From Leucaena leucocephala (Eukaryota; Streptophyta; Magnoliopsida; Fabales; Fabaceae), in NCBI GenBank assembly GCA_037074615.1, contig CM073545.1:18556001-18620000 (forward strand): a DNA stretch of 64,000 bases, written 5' to 3'. This document shows, piece after piece, positions 47,486 to 59,049 of the stretch. The translations under genes were made by a program, and so were the position numbers. Each line of letters starts with the position of its first letter. Positions within the stretch are counted from its first letter, which is position 1. The notes beneath the pieces were generated by a model. It saw nothing but the letters and a program-made list of their open reading frames with translations, was not told the DNA's origin and ran no database searches.

Positions 47486-48384
47486 CTGATTTATGTACTG
47501 AATGTTGGATAATGTCTTCTTCGGTGGTGGTGATTGCAAACTGAAACCTGAAAGACAATTTTTTCAATAATCTTGCTGGCTGGCTCAGTGAATGATGCAT
47601 TAACAGTTGGCGTGTGTCGCACCGTGAATGCTTGAATCATAGATATGGAGCTTGGGCAAGGTTATGCGAATTTGTGCACTGCAAGAGGTTAATTGGTTCT
47701 CCGTTGTTGCTATGGTTTTCTTTGTGACCGCTCACATAGTCTGATGTGTTCCCCAGCGACTTGGTCATTAAGTAGACCAATATTTGTCATTGAGTAATTC
47801 TGTGACTGCCTACATTAATAGCTGTTTCCCCGGTGACTTGGTCATTACATGGACCAATATTTTTCATCGAGTACATTCAGCAAGACTTTTGACCTGCAAA
47901 GAAAAGTTATGCACTGGAATGGTGGCATCTAACATGGCTGAATCGTTCCAGTCACTTCCTGGGATTTGATTTTTCATTTTACGATTCACAGAAACTTGCT
48001 TCAATATTAGTGAGATAAGCAGGTTTTTATAGTGCTTATCTGATTTAGAATTTTGTATAGATAAAGTCAATTCTAGGGGTTCAAAGTCAGAGGCTTCTCT
48101 TCAAAGTTCCTGGTGTATTTGCCCTTTTTAGGTAGAATATTTAGCGGTGTTTAGAAACTTAGCTTTCGCGACACTTGAGATTAATAATGGGACGTGGTTA
48201 ATGATCAATGAAAACATTGCCTCAGCGGTAACCGGCGCCTCTTGCAAAATGGATAATCGTAGCGGTTAAATAAACTCAGGAGCCGTAAGATTAACATTTT
48301 ATGGACGTCGCTGACTCAGGATACATCTTACAGGCTTACAAGAGTGTAACACGATTCAGTGAGCGTCATTTCAATATTAAATCA
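47486..48384. other. PTM-like gene 3' region
   Basis: Presumed 3' untranslated sequence and flank. It contains two adjacent diverged 78-bp units (47723-47800 and 47801-47878), each starting TGTGAC(C/T)G and sharing GACTTGGTCATTA and GACCAATATTT. No gene is recognised. Confidence 0.5.
47723..47878. repeat. Two tandem diverged 78-bp units in the PTM-like 3' region
   Basis: The units abut exactly and are about 75% identical by eye. Shared blocks are TTCCCC, GACTTGGTCATTA, GACCAATATTT and TTCATTGAGTA or TTCATCGAGTA. This is an old local duplication. Confidence 0.75.
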
Positions 48385-48428
48385 ACTAATATCCCCCAAT
48401 ATACCAAAAAAACACTAATATCCCCCAA
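48385..48428 (+). mobile_element. 14-bp A-tailed insertion with perfect 15-bp target duplication
   Basis: TATACC(A)7C (48400-48413) is flanked by ACTAATATCCCCCAA at 48385-48399 and 48414-48428. The insert resembles TGTACC(A)9 at 12495-12509, read on the minus strand. Confidence 0.82.
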
Positions 48429-48782
48429 GTTAATTAAACATCATGAATCATTTTCATAATTTGAACTTTTCCTCATGTCCCAACAATGGAACCACCGTGT
48501 AAATATGTTTGAAAAGAAAAACAAAATAAAAAAAACACGGTTCCGTACATGAAAACGATCATTTCTTATTTGGAACTAACCGAAAATTACCTTCTTTTTC
48601 TATTATTTGTTTTATTTCAGATTATCTTCCTCATAAGAACTGCAACGCTTGATACTTTAGGACACAGAGATACATACTGAATAGCATCGCTCTCCCGTAG
48701 TTTCCATAATGAGAAACTCAAAAGTGGCCTCATCAAAGGAAAAGGTGGGGTTGGGTGGGAAAGGAGAAAGAAAATGGAAGAA

Positions 48783-48864
48783 CGTCGCCTGAGAGATTCG
48801 AACTCTCGCGGGCAGAGCCCATGTACTTAGCAGGCACACGCCTTAACCACTCGGCCAAAGCGAC
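48783..48864 (-). tRNA. tRNA-Ser(GCU)
   Basis: On the minus strand an 82-nt class II tRNA folds with acceptor GTCGCTT paired to AGGCGAC, discriminator G, a D-arm with GGCCGAGTGGTTAAGGC, anticodon GCT in CTGCTAA, a long variable arm and the T-loop GTTCGAATC. The long variable arm and G discriminator fit serine. A T-run (TTTTC) follows about 15 nt downstream. Confidence 0.95.
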
Positions 48865-48988
48865 GATGTGAAAATAAATGGATAAATTATTATAGATATA
48901 ATAACACAGCTGCGCCCGTTGGGCACAAGTAGTGGAGTCCACCACCGGTCAACCGCTTCCGCATTTAACGTGACCCTCTATATGTTAC

Positions 48989-48991
<3 letters not shown>

Positions 48992-49018
<27 letters not shown>
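48992..49018. repeat. (AG)n microsatellite
   Basis: An uninterrupted AG dinucleotide run of about 27 bp. It would be a usable length polymorphism. Confidence 0.95.
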
Positions 49019-49019
<1 letters not shown>

Positions 49020-49773
49020 CGCAATGGTAGGCTTCATCAAATAACTCAATTTTCAACACTTTCCATGACTGGTTTTAGTTAGTTTCAAGGCAGAGTCTTC
49101 AGTTTTGAACATGAGCTAGTGCCCTTTTTTGGCATAAAATGAGGGAAATATCATTACTTCAGTAAACGAGCTAGTGCCTTTTAAATGCTCATAAATTCAC
49201 CAATTGTTGGTTACGAGGGAGGAACTTGAAAACCGACCAGTGGTTTAACTAATAACCGACAATTTCTATAAATTAAAATATTGTAGTAAAGTGTATCCCA
49301 TGAATTGAACATTAAATTGATCAGATTTGTATAAAAAGTAGTGAGTCGATCATTTTAGTAATTATTACAGTCAAGTATTTCTACATGTGTATCCATAACC
49401 CCTTTGATCTTAGTTAAAAAATTGAATTCAAAATTTACTCCATTTATTCCTAATTATAAGATATAGATGGGGTTTAATTTATTTTTAAATATAAGATCTC
49501 AATCTATTTTATTTCTTAAAATTATAATTTTTTTCCAATATATTTCTATGATTGTATATGTTAAGGGAGTATCTATAAATGATTGTTTAAATACACATGA
49601 TTAAATATAATATTTTAAAAAAATTAATATATAATTATTATAATTAATTAATTTAATTAATTTTTTAATTTATTTAAATTATTTAAATAGATATGAATAA
49701 CAATTAAACTAATGAGTCTTCATTTATTCCTTATTTCGCGATAGTATCACTACGTTGGGTCAATATAACCCGA
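49019..49773. other. Intergenic DNA between the two tRNA-like loci
   Basis: AT-rich. About 49440-49690 resembles 9070-9400 and is probably the same dispersed element. No gene is seen. Confidence 0.45.
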
Positions 49774-49846
49774 GCGCCCGTGGCCTAATGGATAAAGCGT
49801 CTGACTTCTGATCAGGCGCCTGTGGGTTTGAGTCCCCCTGGGCGGG
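49774..49846 (+). pseudogene. Degenerate tRNA-Arg(UCU)-like sequence
   Basis: The 73-nt sequence has acceptor GCGCCCG, D-arm GGCCTAATGGATAAAGC, anticodon TCT in CTTCTGA and T-loop TTTGAGT. The fold is imperfect: the terminal pair is G-G, one D-stem pair is C-A and one T-stem pair is T-C. A T5 run follows near 49852-49857. It may be a decayed copy of tRNA-Arg(UCU), although a weakly functional gene cannot be excluded. Confidence 0.65.
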
Positions 49847-50682
49847 TGTAAATTTTTGGTGTAAAATTTGCTTCTGCCCTAAATACTATCATAAGTACTC
49901 CGAGGGAGCATTAATTGCGTTATAAGACCGTCCCTAATTTAAAGTATTTGATTCAATTTTCTCTTATAGATCTTGGGATGTAATTTCTAATTTTAAATGA
50001 GTTGACCACTCGATCAAAGCACGCTGTTTAATTTTGAACGAGTCAATTTTAAATTTTCATTCATTTTCAAATAAAATCAATAATCAATAATTCAATCATA
50101 TTTTTAATGAGGTGGTCAAAGACAGCTTAAGCACCAGGTGGTATATACTAGCTGACAAATGGTAATGACGATTTCCCTCCTCTTATCCGAATTAGCCGAA
50201 AGAAATTGTAGACCAAAGTGATTTTTCCCCAGTGGCAAGACTGGGAACGCCAGACTATTATAGATAGGAAGTAATAAAACCAATAAACTTTTCTGATGTA
50301 CATTCATTGTGAGTAGCATCTTACTAAAGATCCAAATAGTGAAAAGAAGGCGATCCATAAATTACTGGCAAATAATACAATATAGAAAACGCATGCCCTG
50401 CCTTAGAGGGGCAAACAAAATAATACAAATGACCCTGGGAGACAGAACAGAGGAATGACTGGGGGGCCCCGAGAACGCAAAAACATGTTTCCATTTCATG
50501 TCTAGGAGCGCAGAGCTCTACATTAATACCACACATAGGCTTCTCTGTCTTCAAATTCAAAAACCTTTCAATGGCTATTGGCTACAGAAACCAAGGAGAA
50601 ATAATATTTCACGGTATGAGTAAATCAACCGCTAAAGCAAGAACAGGAAGTAGCAGTACAACACCCATCAGCATATGCTAGT
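49847..50682. other. Intergenic DNA and UDP-apiose/xylose synthase 3' region
   Basis: The part close to 50682 is presumed 3' untranslated sequence of the minus-strand synthase gene. No other gene is seen. Confidence 0.45.
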
Positions 50683-53278
50683 TTAACTTGCAACTGGTTT
50701 CGCAATGGCTTTCTTAATGGCTTCGGCATATGTCCTATGCTGGTAGGTGAGGGTCGAATCAAGAAGGTCCCAAAGTGATGTCTTGGGATTCCAGCCTGAC
50801 AGAGATGCGACGATCCATTAGCACAGGTGTTCAATACAATGATCTTACAAGCTCAAATCAGGCAAGGCAATGAGTAAAACCTACCAAGTTGCTTGTTGAT
50901 TATGGTCATATCAGGAATTCTCTTGTCACTATCATCATATCCTACACCATAAAACTCCTTGGAGCTCACATCAATAGTAGGTTTTTCCAGAGCCGGTTCA
51001 CCACTTACCTTTGCATAGATCTGCACAAAGTATACAAGAATAATTCTGGAATCCCGAGCAACATATCTTAATTCTAACAGTATGGTCAGTAAATCAAATT
51101 CAATCCTTTCACCTGAGTCATCATTTCAGCAAGCTGCTTAACTGTAACTTCATTGTTTGGGTTTCCCACATTAAATATATGCCCATTTGCCCTGGCAGGA
51201 TTTTCCTGTTAAAAGGTCAAGCATTTAGCAGAGCAGCCAACAATAGTACTAATCTTATATCCTATAATAATCACATTATAGGGTCTGTTTAAAAGACTGA
51301 AAATTGTAACCTACAATCATCAACAAGACAGCTTCAATAGCATCCTTGATGTAAATAAAAGTTCTTTGGGACTGGCCACCATCCACAAGCTTGAGGGACT
51401 CCCGACGGAGGAGATTCTGCCCAAATCAAAATTTTGAAGATATTCAATAAAACTTGGTTAATGTGTCAACAAACTTCATCAAAAATTGTATAAAAAAGGA
51501 GACTGACATTGCTGAAGCATGCAAGAACCCGAGGAACACCCTCACTTGGACCATCAATGCCAGGAATGAAATCCATTCGTGGTCCAATCCAGTTAAAAGG
51601 TCTCACAATTGTAAACTCCAGGCCATTTTCAGCACCCTCAGCTGTCGATACTTAAAAGTCAGTGAGATGAGTCAATAATGATGAATAAGAAGGCCATAAA
51701 GAAAGGATAGCTCACCATAAATCAGCCTCTCAATCAATTGCTTTGCACAAGCATAGGACCATCTCTGCTTTTCAATTGAACCAAATATGCATGGAGAGGC
51801 ATCCTCTTTAAGAACATAGTATGCAGGATCCTTACATAAGAGGGGAAATAAAAATGCTCAGTACAAAAACAAGGCAGCAAAGAAGGGAATGTTAAAGGAG
51901 GCAATTTTGAAAGAAAAAAATTCCGTCACATGATTGAATTGCAGGGATGATTATGGTGACAGCATTTTAGCTTCCCACGCATTAGTTCCACCAACAACCA
52001 CCAAAACGTACTATCCCAAGACCCTGTTCTACCCAACCAACCAAACACTAGCTTCCAATACAGAAGCACAAGGAACTTAGTAGGTGAGAGAAAGAGAGAG
52101 ACACAACAGGTGAGGTTATATAACCCAGTCTTAAAAAGATCAGGAAGAACAATGTGAATAAGTTACAATGTATTCTACCAGCACATCCAAAATTCATTAT
52201 TTGTATTTTACCCAAAAAACAAAAACTTTCTTTATAGAAAGAACTAGACGAGGGCTATCTCTGAAACTATAAGATCTCAACTTCTATCCACACTCCAGAG
52301 GGAAAGAACATGAATGCAACGTATTCGTATAACAAAACTCGATTTAGACAGAAGTCTTGGTGATTTAATACAATCAGACAACTTCATGATTTAAACCAGA
52401 ATAAGATTAAGACTTACCACCGACAGTTTCCAAGCAGCGGATGCTTGTGATCGAACGGTTCAAATTATACAAATGTCAAACTATCATTCATAGTAATGGA
52501 CAGAACTGGATGACTTTCTTTGAGGAAGCCGAAAGTCAAAAGTAATTACACGGGAAACGCTTATGAAAATGAAAACTTACCTGACGAAGTGGGCTATCCT
52601 TGGGGAGAAAGCTCCCAATCGTTTTCCCATAAACTTCACAAGTAGAGAAATGAATGAGACGTTTGTTATTCTCCGAACAATACTTCACCTGAGACCCAAA
52701 AAGAAACCCACGTCAAATCAAACATCTACTTCAATCAATTCTGCAATCAAATGCGAGCAAAGGGCAGAAAGAATCATTCTTGAGTTATATTATAACTACT
52801 AGAGAAACGACGATGAAAAGAATCACATACCACGGGAAGCGCATCAATGAAATTGCTATAGATAGTATCCAGAGGGCGGGTATTATAATCGGCGGGAGTA
52901 CAGATTGCAGCCAAATTGATTGTCTAGACAGAGAGAAAGGCAAAAAATAAGTACAAATCCAAGAAACCCAATCAAACATCCGTATGAGAGGAAGAAGAAT
53001 GATACCAGATCCGCCATCTTGATAAGGCCTTCGAGCCTAGAATCCTGCTTGATGTTAAGGCGGTGGAACTGGATTCGGCCAGCCCATGGGAGCGTGTCAG
53101 GCTCCAAGAGGTGCTTGATCTTATCATTGTAAACGTCCAGGGCGAGGACCTTGTGCGGCGTCTCGGCCATGAGCTTCTCGCAGAGGTGTGAACCAATGAA
53201 CCCTCCGGCGCCGATCATGCAAATGGTGATGGGCTTAATGGGGTTGCCATCCAGATCTAGCCTGGTGGACGACGCCAT
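50683..53278 (-). CDS. AXS: UDP-D-apiose/UDP-D-xylose synthase
   Basis: Nine exons on the minus strand (53006-53278, 52831-52923, 52581-52688, 51716-51830, 51508-51641, 51315-51416, 51113-51205, 50885-51020, 50683-50795) join to 388 residues, the usual AXS length. It is an extended short-chain dehydrogenase/reductase. The NAD-binding GxxGxxG is GAGGFIG (residues 23-29), and the catalytic Tyr184 and Lys188 lie in SYACAK, preceded by FSTCEVYG (136-143). RPFNWIGPRMDFIPG is also diagnostic. The enzyme decarboxylates UDP-glucuronate and releases UDP-apiose, by ring contraction, and UDP-xylose. It is thought to be cytosolic and supplies apiose for rhamnogalacturonan II. The ATG at 53278 starts MASSTRLDLDGNPIKPITIC as in homologues. 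No lesion is seen. Confidence 0.96.
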
Positions 53279-54094
53279 TTTCTTGATTAAAGGGGATGCG
53301 AGCTAGGATAGTGCAACGTGTGCGGCGCTAAGAGGAGGTAGGAGAGAATTACGAGACGCAAGGGAAGAACGAGGAAGAGGAAGATCGAAGTGGTGAAGGT
53401 GAACTGGTAAAGTATTTGATTCAAAGATGGGAGACTGCAAAGAGAGGGAGAAGTTTCCGAGGGGAAGTGATCCTCTTTACGATCGTACATTCATTTCATT
53501 GAGCAATGGCCAATGGGATTCCGCCAACCCGCACGTAAGGACTTGGGGACAGCTCGCTGTCTTTTTCTCCCACGTGTACTGATGACGTGGCATTGACCCG
53601 CCCCCGGGATCCGCTTGACCACGAAAGAAAAACAGTCCTGCGTCCCGTTTTGCCATCCCACGGGAATTAATGCAATCCATAATTCATAATCTTATTTTTA
53701 ATTTTAACTAGAAAGTCTCCTGAGGGTTAAGGGTTGTATGGGGATTAGAAAAAAAAGAAGAAGTTAAAATTAATTAATTATTTAAGATTATTTATAAATA
53801 TGAATTATTATTAAAATAAAAAATTTAAAATTTTATAGAATTAGTTAATAAGATACAGGATTAATTATCACCTTTTAAAAATCAAATTGATTTATAATTA
53901 TTATATATTATTATTATTAAAATTTTAAAATATCATAGAATCAGTTAATAATTTTACTAATTAATTATTATTAAAGAGTTTAAAATTTTTTAAAGATCAA
54001 ATTATAATGATTGATTGTGATTTGTTGATAAAAAAATTAAAAATATTAAGTTGATATAGCTTTTTTTTAAATATTTTATACTTTTAAAAATAAA
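53279..54094. other. Promoter side of the synthase gene and AT-rich intergenic DNA
   Basis: About 53279-53690 is less AT-rich, with a pyrimidine-rich leader on the minus strand, and is the likely promoter of the synthase gene. About 53700-54094 is AT-rich with no gene. Confidence 0.45.
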
Positions 54095-57012
54095 GTTGAT
54101 TGATGATTAAATTTTTCTCCGACCCACTTAGTTTCCTGAAGGCACAAGATGTTAATCTTTCGCTTTACCATTACTCCCACCACCTCCCACGCTTTTCCGT
54201 TCATAGTTCCAACATTCCAAGTGCCAAATCTGATCTTTCTCTCGAGAAATCAATGAGTTCAAATTTTGGTACACAGGTAAAACAGGTACGAGGAATGGGG
54301 TTGGTATCATTGTGGATAAAGAGTGGAAGAAGAATGTGGTGGATGTTAGAAGGATTGAGGACATAATTATATCTTTGAGAATAATTGTTGGAAGGGATAC
54401 AATCAACGTTATTAGTGCCTATGCACCTCAAGTGGGAACATAAGCACATCTTAAGGAAAAGTTTTGGGAAGATTTGGAGAGGTTGATTCAAAGCATACCA
54501 CATACTGAGAAGATTTTTATTGGTGGGGACCTTAATGGTCATGTTGGTAAGGAGACAGGGGAATATGTGGGGGCTCATGGTGGTTTTGGTTTTGGTGAGA
54601 TTAATAATGAAGGACGATCTATCCTAGAGTTTTCCTTAGCTTACGATTTTAAGATTGTCAACACATGCTTTAAAAAGCGGGAGGAGCACTTGATCACTTA
54701 CAAGAGTGGGGTTCACAGGTCACAGATTGATTTCTTTTTGGTAAGGAGTCATGATAGAAGACTTTGTACAAATTGTAAAGTGATTCCAGGGGACAGAGTG
54801 ACAACCCAGCACAGGTTAATGGCCCTTGACGTGCGTATTAAGTGCAGTAAGGAGAAGCGCCAACATGCTTTAAACACAAGAGTTAAGTGGTGGCAGTTAA
54901 AGGGGGAGAAGAGGGAATCTTTTAAAAGAACTATGTTAAATGAAGGGGTTTGGGAGGTGCAGGAAAATGCTAATATCATGTGGAAGGAAATGGCTGAAAA
55001 AGTCCAAACAGTTGCTAAAGTAATTTTGGGAGAATCTAAAAGTTTTGGTCGACGAGATAAGGAGACTTGGTGGTGGAACGAGGACGTGCAAGAGAAAGTT
55101 AAGAACAAGAGAGACTATTTCAAGGCTATACACTTATGTGATAATACTGAAAATTGGGAAAAATATCGTTTAGCTAAGAAGGAAACAAAGAAGGCGGTGA
55201 GTGCGGCTCGTTCTAAAGCTTTTGAGGAATTTTATAAGGAGTTAGGGACCAAGTCGGGAGAACGAAAGATTTATAAGATTGCAAGAGGCAGGGAAAGGAA
55301 ATCGAGGGATTTGGATCAAGTACGATGTATTAAGGATGAAGAAGGCAGGGTCTTGGTTGCAGATGGTGATATTAAAGAACGGTGGGAGACCTATTTTTAC
55401 AAATTGTTTAATGACGAGGGAAGAGGGTCGAGTTATGAGATAGGAGATTTATCACGAGAAGTTGAACCAAATTTGGCATTTTACCGTAGGATCCGTGTTG
55501 GCGAGGTTAAAGAGGCGCTTAAGAAAATGGAAAATAGTAAAGCGGTTGGACCTGACGGTATTCCTATTGAAGTTTGGAAGTGTTTAGGCGAAACGGGGGT
55601 GGTGTGGCTTGCTAAACTATTTAATGTGATCTTAAGTTCTAAGAAAATGCCCGATGATTGGAGGAAAAGTACTTTAGTTCCTATTTATAAAAATAAAGGA
55701 GATATTCAAAATTGTGCAAATTATAGAGGGATAAAGCTTATGAGTCACACTATGAAGTTATGGGAAAAGGTAATTGAACACAGGTTGAGATTAGAGACTG
55801 ATATTACGGAAAATCAGTGTGGTTTCATGCTAGGTAGGTCTACAATGGAGGAGATTTATTTATTAAGGGGGTTAATGGAAAGATACCGGACCAAAAGAAG
55901 AGATTTGCATTTGGTCTTCATTGACTTAGAAAAAGCGTATGATCGAGTGTCAAGGGAGGTGCTTTGGAAAGCTTTAGAAAAGAAAGGTGTGCGCATGGCA
56001 TATATCAAAGCAATACAAGATATGTATGAAGGGGTAACTACTACTGTAAGAACGTCTGGGGGCGAAACAAAGGATTTTTCCATAAAGATTGGTCTACATC
56101 AGGGATCATCATTGAGTCCTTATTTATTTAATCTGGTAGTGGATGTTCTAACTAAGCCTATTCAAGATGAAATCCCTAAGTGCATGCTTTTTGCGGACGA
56201 TATAGTTCTTATGGCGGAGTCAAGAGAAGAGATTAATTTTAAACTTGAGTTATGGAGAAGTACTTTAGAGTCGAAGGGTTTTCGTCTGAGTAGAAATAAG
56301 ACTGAATACATGCATTGTAATTTTTCTAAGAGGCAAGTTAGAAGTAACTTGGAGGTCAGATTAGGAGATCAAGTTATTCCACAAATAGATAAGTTCAAAT
56401 ATTTGGGATCAATTATACAGAAAGATGGTGAAATTTTGGAGGATGTTAATCATAGAATCCAGGCTGGGTGGTTTAAATGGAGAAAGGCTACTGGGGTTAT
56501 ATGTGATCGGAAAGTACCAGATAAAGTAAAAGGAAAGTTTTATCGTACTGCTATAAGACCAGCAATGCTTTATGGAAGTGAATGTTGGGCTTTAAAAGGA
56601 CAGCAAGAGCATAAAATTGGGGTAGCCGAAATGAGGATGTTGAGATGGATGTGTGGGCATACAAGAAAAGATAAGATTCGCAATGAACAAATACGGGGAA
56701 GAGTTGGAGTGGCACCTATTGAGGAGAAAATAGTGGATAACCGTCTTAGGTGGTTTAGACACGTACAAAGAAGGCCAAGGGATGCGCCGGTGAGGAGGGT
56801 GGATCAAACGGATTGGAGTCCGGTTAAAAGGAGTAGAGGAAGGCCAAAGAAAACGCTCAACGAGGTCATTGAGCGGGATCTCCTTGTCAATAACCTATCT
56901 AAGGATTTAGTTTTTGACAGAGCACAATGGCGTCGTATGATCTATGTAGCCGACCCCATTTAATGGGAAAAGGCTTTGTTGTTGTTGTTGTTGTTGAGGT
57001 TGATGATGATTA
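54095..57012 (+). mobile_element. RTE-clade non-LTR retrotransposon with inverted 5' end
   Basis: The element covers 54110-56998 between target duplications GTTGATTGATGATTA (54095-54109) and GTTGATGATGATTA (56999-57012). It ends in ATTTAATGGGAAAAGGCTTT and (GTT)n, the tail type of plant RTE LINEs. About 54110-54247 is inverted: its minus strand encodes the start of the endonuclease (IRFGTWNVGT, INILCLQETKWVG), whereas the rest reads on the + strand from WYTGKTGTRNGVGIIVDK (about 54266). Such a junction is expected from twin priming. Confidence 0.88.
54255..56963 (+). pseudogene. RTE endonuclease-reverse transcriptase coding region, 5' part damaged
   Basis: One long frame runs from 54474 to 56963 (829 codons without a stop). 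It covers the C-terminal endonuclease (FIGGDLNGHVG, QIDFFLVRS), the reverse transcriptase (NYRGIKLMS, VFIDLEKAYDRVSREVLWKA, LHQGSSLSPYLFNLV, and FADD as catalytic centre) and the C-terminal region (MLYGSECWALK, RLRWFRHVQRRP, RGRPKK). In the same frame a TAA at 54441-54443 interrupts the endonuclease between SAYAPQVGT and AHLKEKFWEDLE, and the N-terminal ~45 residues lie in the inverted segment. The copy is therefore not expected to be autonomous, though the polymerase part is well preserved, which suggests a fairly young insertion. Confidence 0.85.
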
Positions 57013-57878
57013 TAGTATATATATAAAGTACAAAATTACGAGATATAGTGCCTTAGAATAAAATTGCAGTAAAGAGTATCAAAAGCAAAATTGCCAAGTG
57101 GATGGAACATGGAAAAACTATTTGAGAATGGATTTTTTTTTCATTATATATATAAAAGGAATTTTATTCTTATTCCATTACCATAGTCCTCTAGCAAAAT
57201 TACATTGCATGGAAGGTGGTATATGGTTCATTCCTCCCTTTTTAAGTAGAAAAGGGAATATCTAAAACATTAATTCTACAAAAAATGAGGAAAAAATTAA
57301 AATCAGTTGGCTCCATGTCTGTTATCTATGGAAGATTATTCGGGACGAATTACAGAAAATTTGCAAATTAGCCTTATCAATCAAAGATGATAATAAAACT
57401 TACTTAAAAAAATTATGGACTTTAAAATTATTATGTCTTCGTTATTAATATAAAACATAGAAGTAGACATTTTTTATCATATGGTTTTAATGTATTGAAG
57501 AGACAAAAACATTTGGCATGAAAAACAATTAATGAATTGTATATTGACAAAAGATCCACACGGATCTAATGTTTCTACCCCAGATTTTTATAATTCATGA
57601 ATTATGATTTATGAATAAATTATAATCTCTCATTGTGTTTCTATGCAACCCCCAAGGCTTTCACGCGCCTGGTTTTGCAGTCAATCCTGTTTACCCTCTA
57701 ATAACTGCCCCCCCCCTCCATAAGTAACGAAATTCATAAGTTCGTGCTTAAAAAAACCTTTAAAAGAAATTTGGTTTGGGCTACATAACCCCCAAGCTAT
57801 TTACCGTCCAATAGTTGGATTTGAGAAAATCACAACTGCACATGCGTAAAATATATCAGCTAAATTGAATAAAGCAAC
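57013..57878. other. AT-rich intergenic DNA
   Basis: No gene and no clear element are seen. There is a C-run near 57708-57716. Confidence 0.45.
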
Positions 57879-58927
57879 GTATGTGTTTTGATAAAATTTT
57901 AAAAAAAAATTTATAAAAAAATAGGGTTTTAAACCGTTTATAAAAAAAAATTTTTAGAAAAGGGATTATGGAAAAAAAGTGATTTTGAATAAATGAGTGT
58001 TTGTATAGTTGTTATAAAAAGTAGTTTTATAATTAGAAAATTATTAAGGGCCTGTTTGGATAAGATTTTAAAAAAGGGCTTATGAAAAAAAGGGCTTATG
58101 AACAGCTTATAGAAAAGGGCTTTTAGAGAAGAGTTTATAGAAAAAAGTGATTTTGAATAAATAAGTATTTAGATAGTTATTTTTAGAATGACTTTTTATA
58201 TTGGTAAATTATCAAAAAGGGTATGATTTGATTAAAAATAAGAGACATTAGAGAGGTAGAGAAAAGAGAAGAGAGAGGGGAGAGGGTAGAGAGTAGAGAG
58301 GAGAGAGGGTGTAAGAAAAAGTAGGGGTAAGATAGTAATTGGATAGTCCATAAGTTCTTTTACTGTTCAAAAAGCTAGTTTTAATAGCTTATTCAAAACC
58401 ATGGTTTTGCCCAAAAACACTTATGGACAAATATAACTGTTTGTTTTAAATTTTCCCAAACTAAGGTTTGGGCCAAAAACCCTTTTAAAACTATGGTTTA
58501 TTACTTTACCAAACAGGCCCTAAAAAGGGTATGTATGAGAGATGAGAGATGAGAGAAGGTAAAAAAGATAGAAGAGATAGGAGAGAGGGTGAAGAAGATA
58601 GAGGAGATATGAGAGATAATGGAAAAGATAGAGGGAAGAGTATAGAGGGTGTAAAAGATAGAGGAGAGATAGTGGAAAAGATAGAGGAGAGAGGAGAAAA
58701 GGTGTAAGAAAAAGTAAGGGTAAAATAGTAATTGAGTAGTTGAAAGTGATTTCTACTATTCCAAAAGTTACCCTGACCAGCTTATCTGAAACTATGATTT
58801 TAAACTATGGTTTAGTCCAAACCGAGATTTTGACAAATATGATTGTTTGTTTTAAAATTTTTCCAAACCGAGGTTTGAGTCAGAATCTATTTTAAAACTA
58901 TAGTTTTAGCTTTTGTCAAATAGGCCC
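57879..58927. mobile_element. Tourist-like MITE, outer copy E
   Basis: Ends GTATGTGTTTTGATAAAA and GGGCCTATTTGACAAAAG (other strand) are flanked by AAC (57876-57878 and 58928-58930). Its two halves (57879-58047 and 58521-58927) are separated by family member D. Joined across D, minus one TAA, they give the family motif ATTAAAAAGGGTATG. Confidence 0.7.
58048..58520. mobile_element. Tourist-like MITE, copy D, nested in copy E
   Basis: Near-perfect ends GGGCCTGTTTGGATAAG and GGGCCTGTTTGGTAAAG (other strand) are flanked by TAA (58045-58047, 58521-58523). The interior contains AATTATCAAAAAGGGTATGAT and an AG-rich tract. End sequence and 3-bp TAA duplication are typical of PIF/Harbinger-derived MITEs. 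Confidence 0.88.
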
Positions 58928-59049
58928 AACATTAATTATTTTGGTATTCTTTCTCAGTTATATATACTATTTAATATTTTAATATTATTTATAGTATATC
59001 TGATATTTTTTAATTTGTTTCACTATAGCCTTCTCATTCTTTTGCAAGG

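Noticed and set aside
54152..54406. Minus-strand frame containing WHLECWNYE as a separate gene
   Set aside because: Shifting the frame gives IRFGTWNVGT, the RTE endonuclease start, so it is the inverted 5' end of the LINE.
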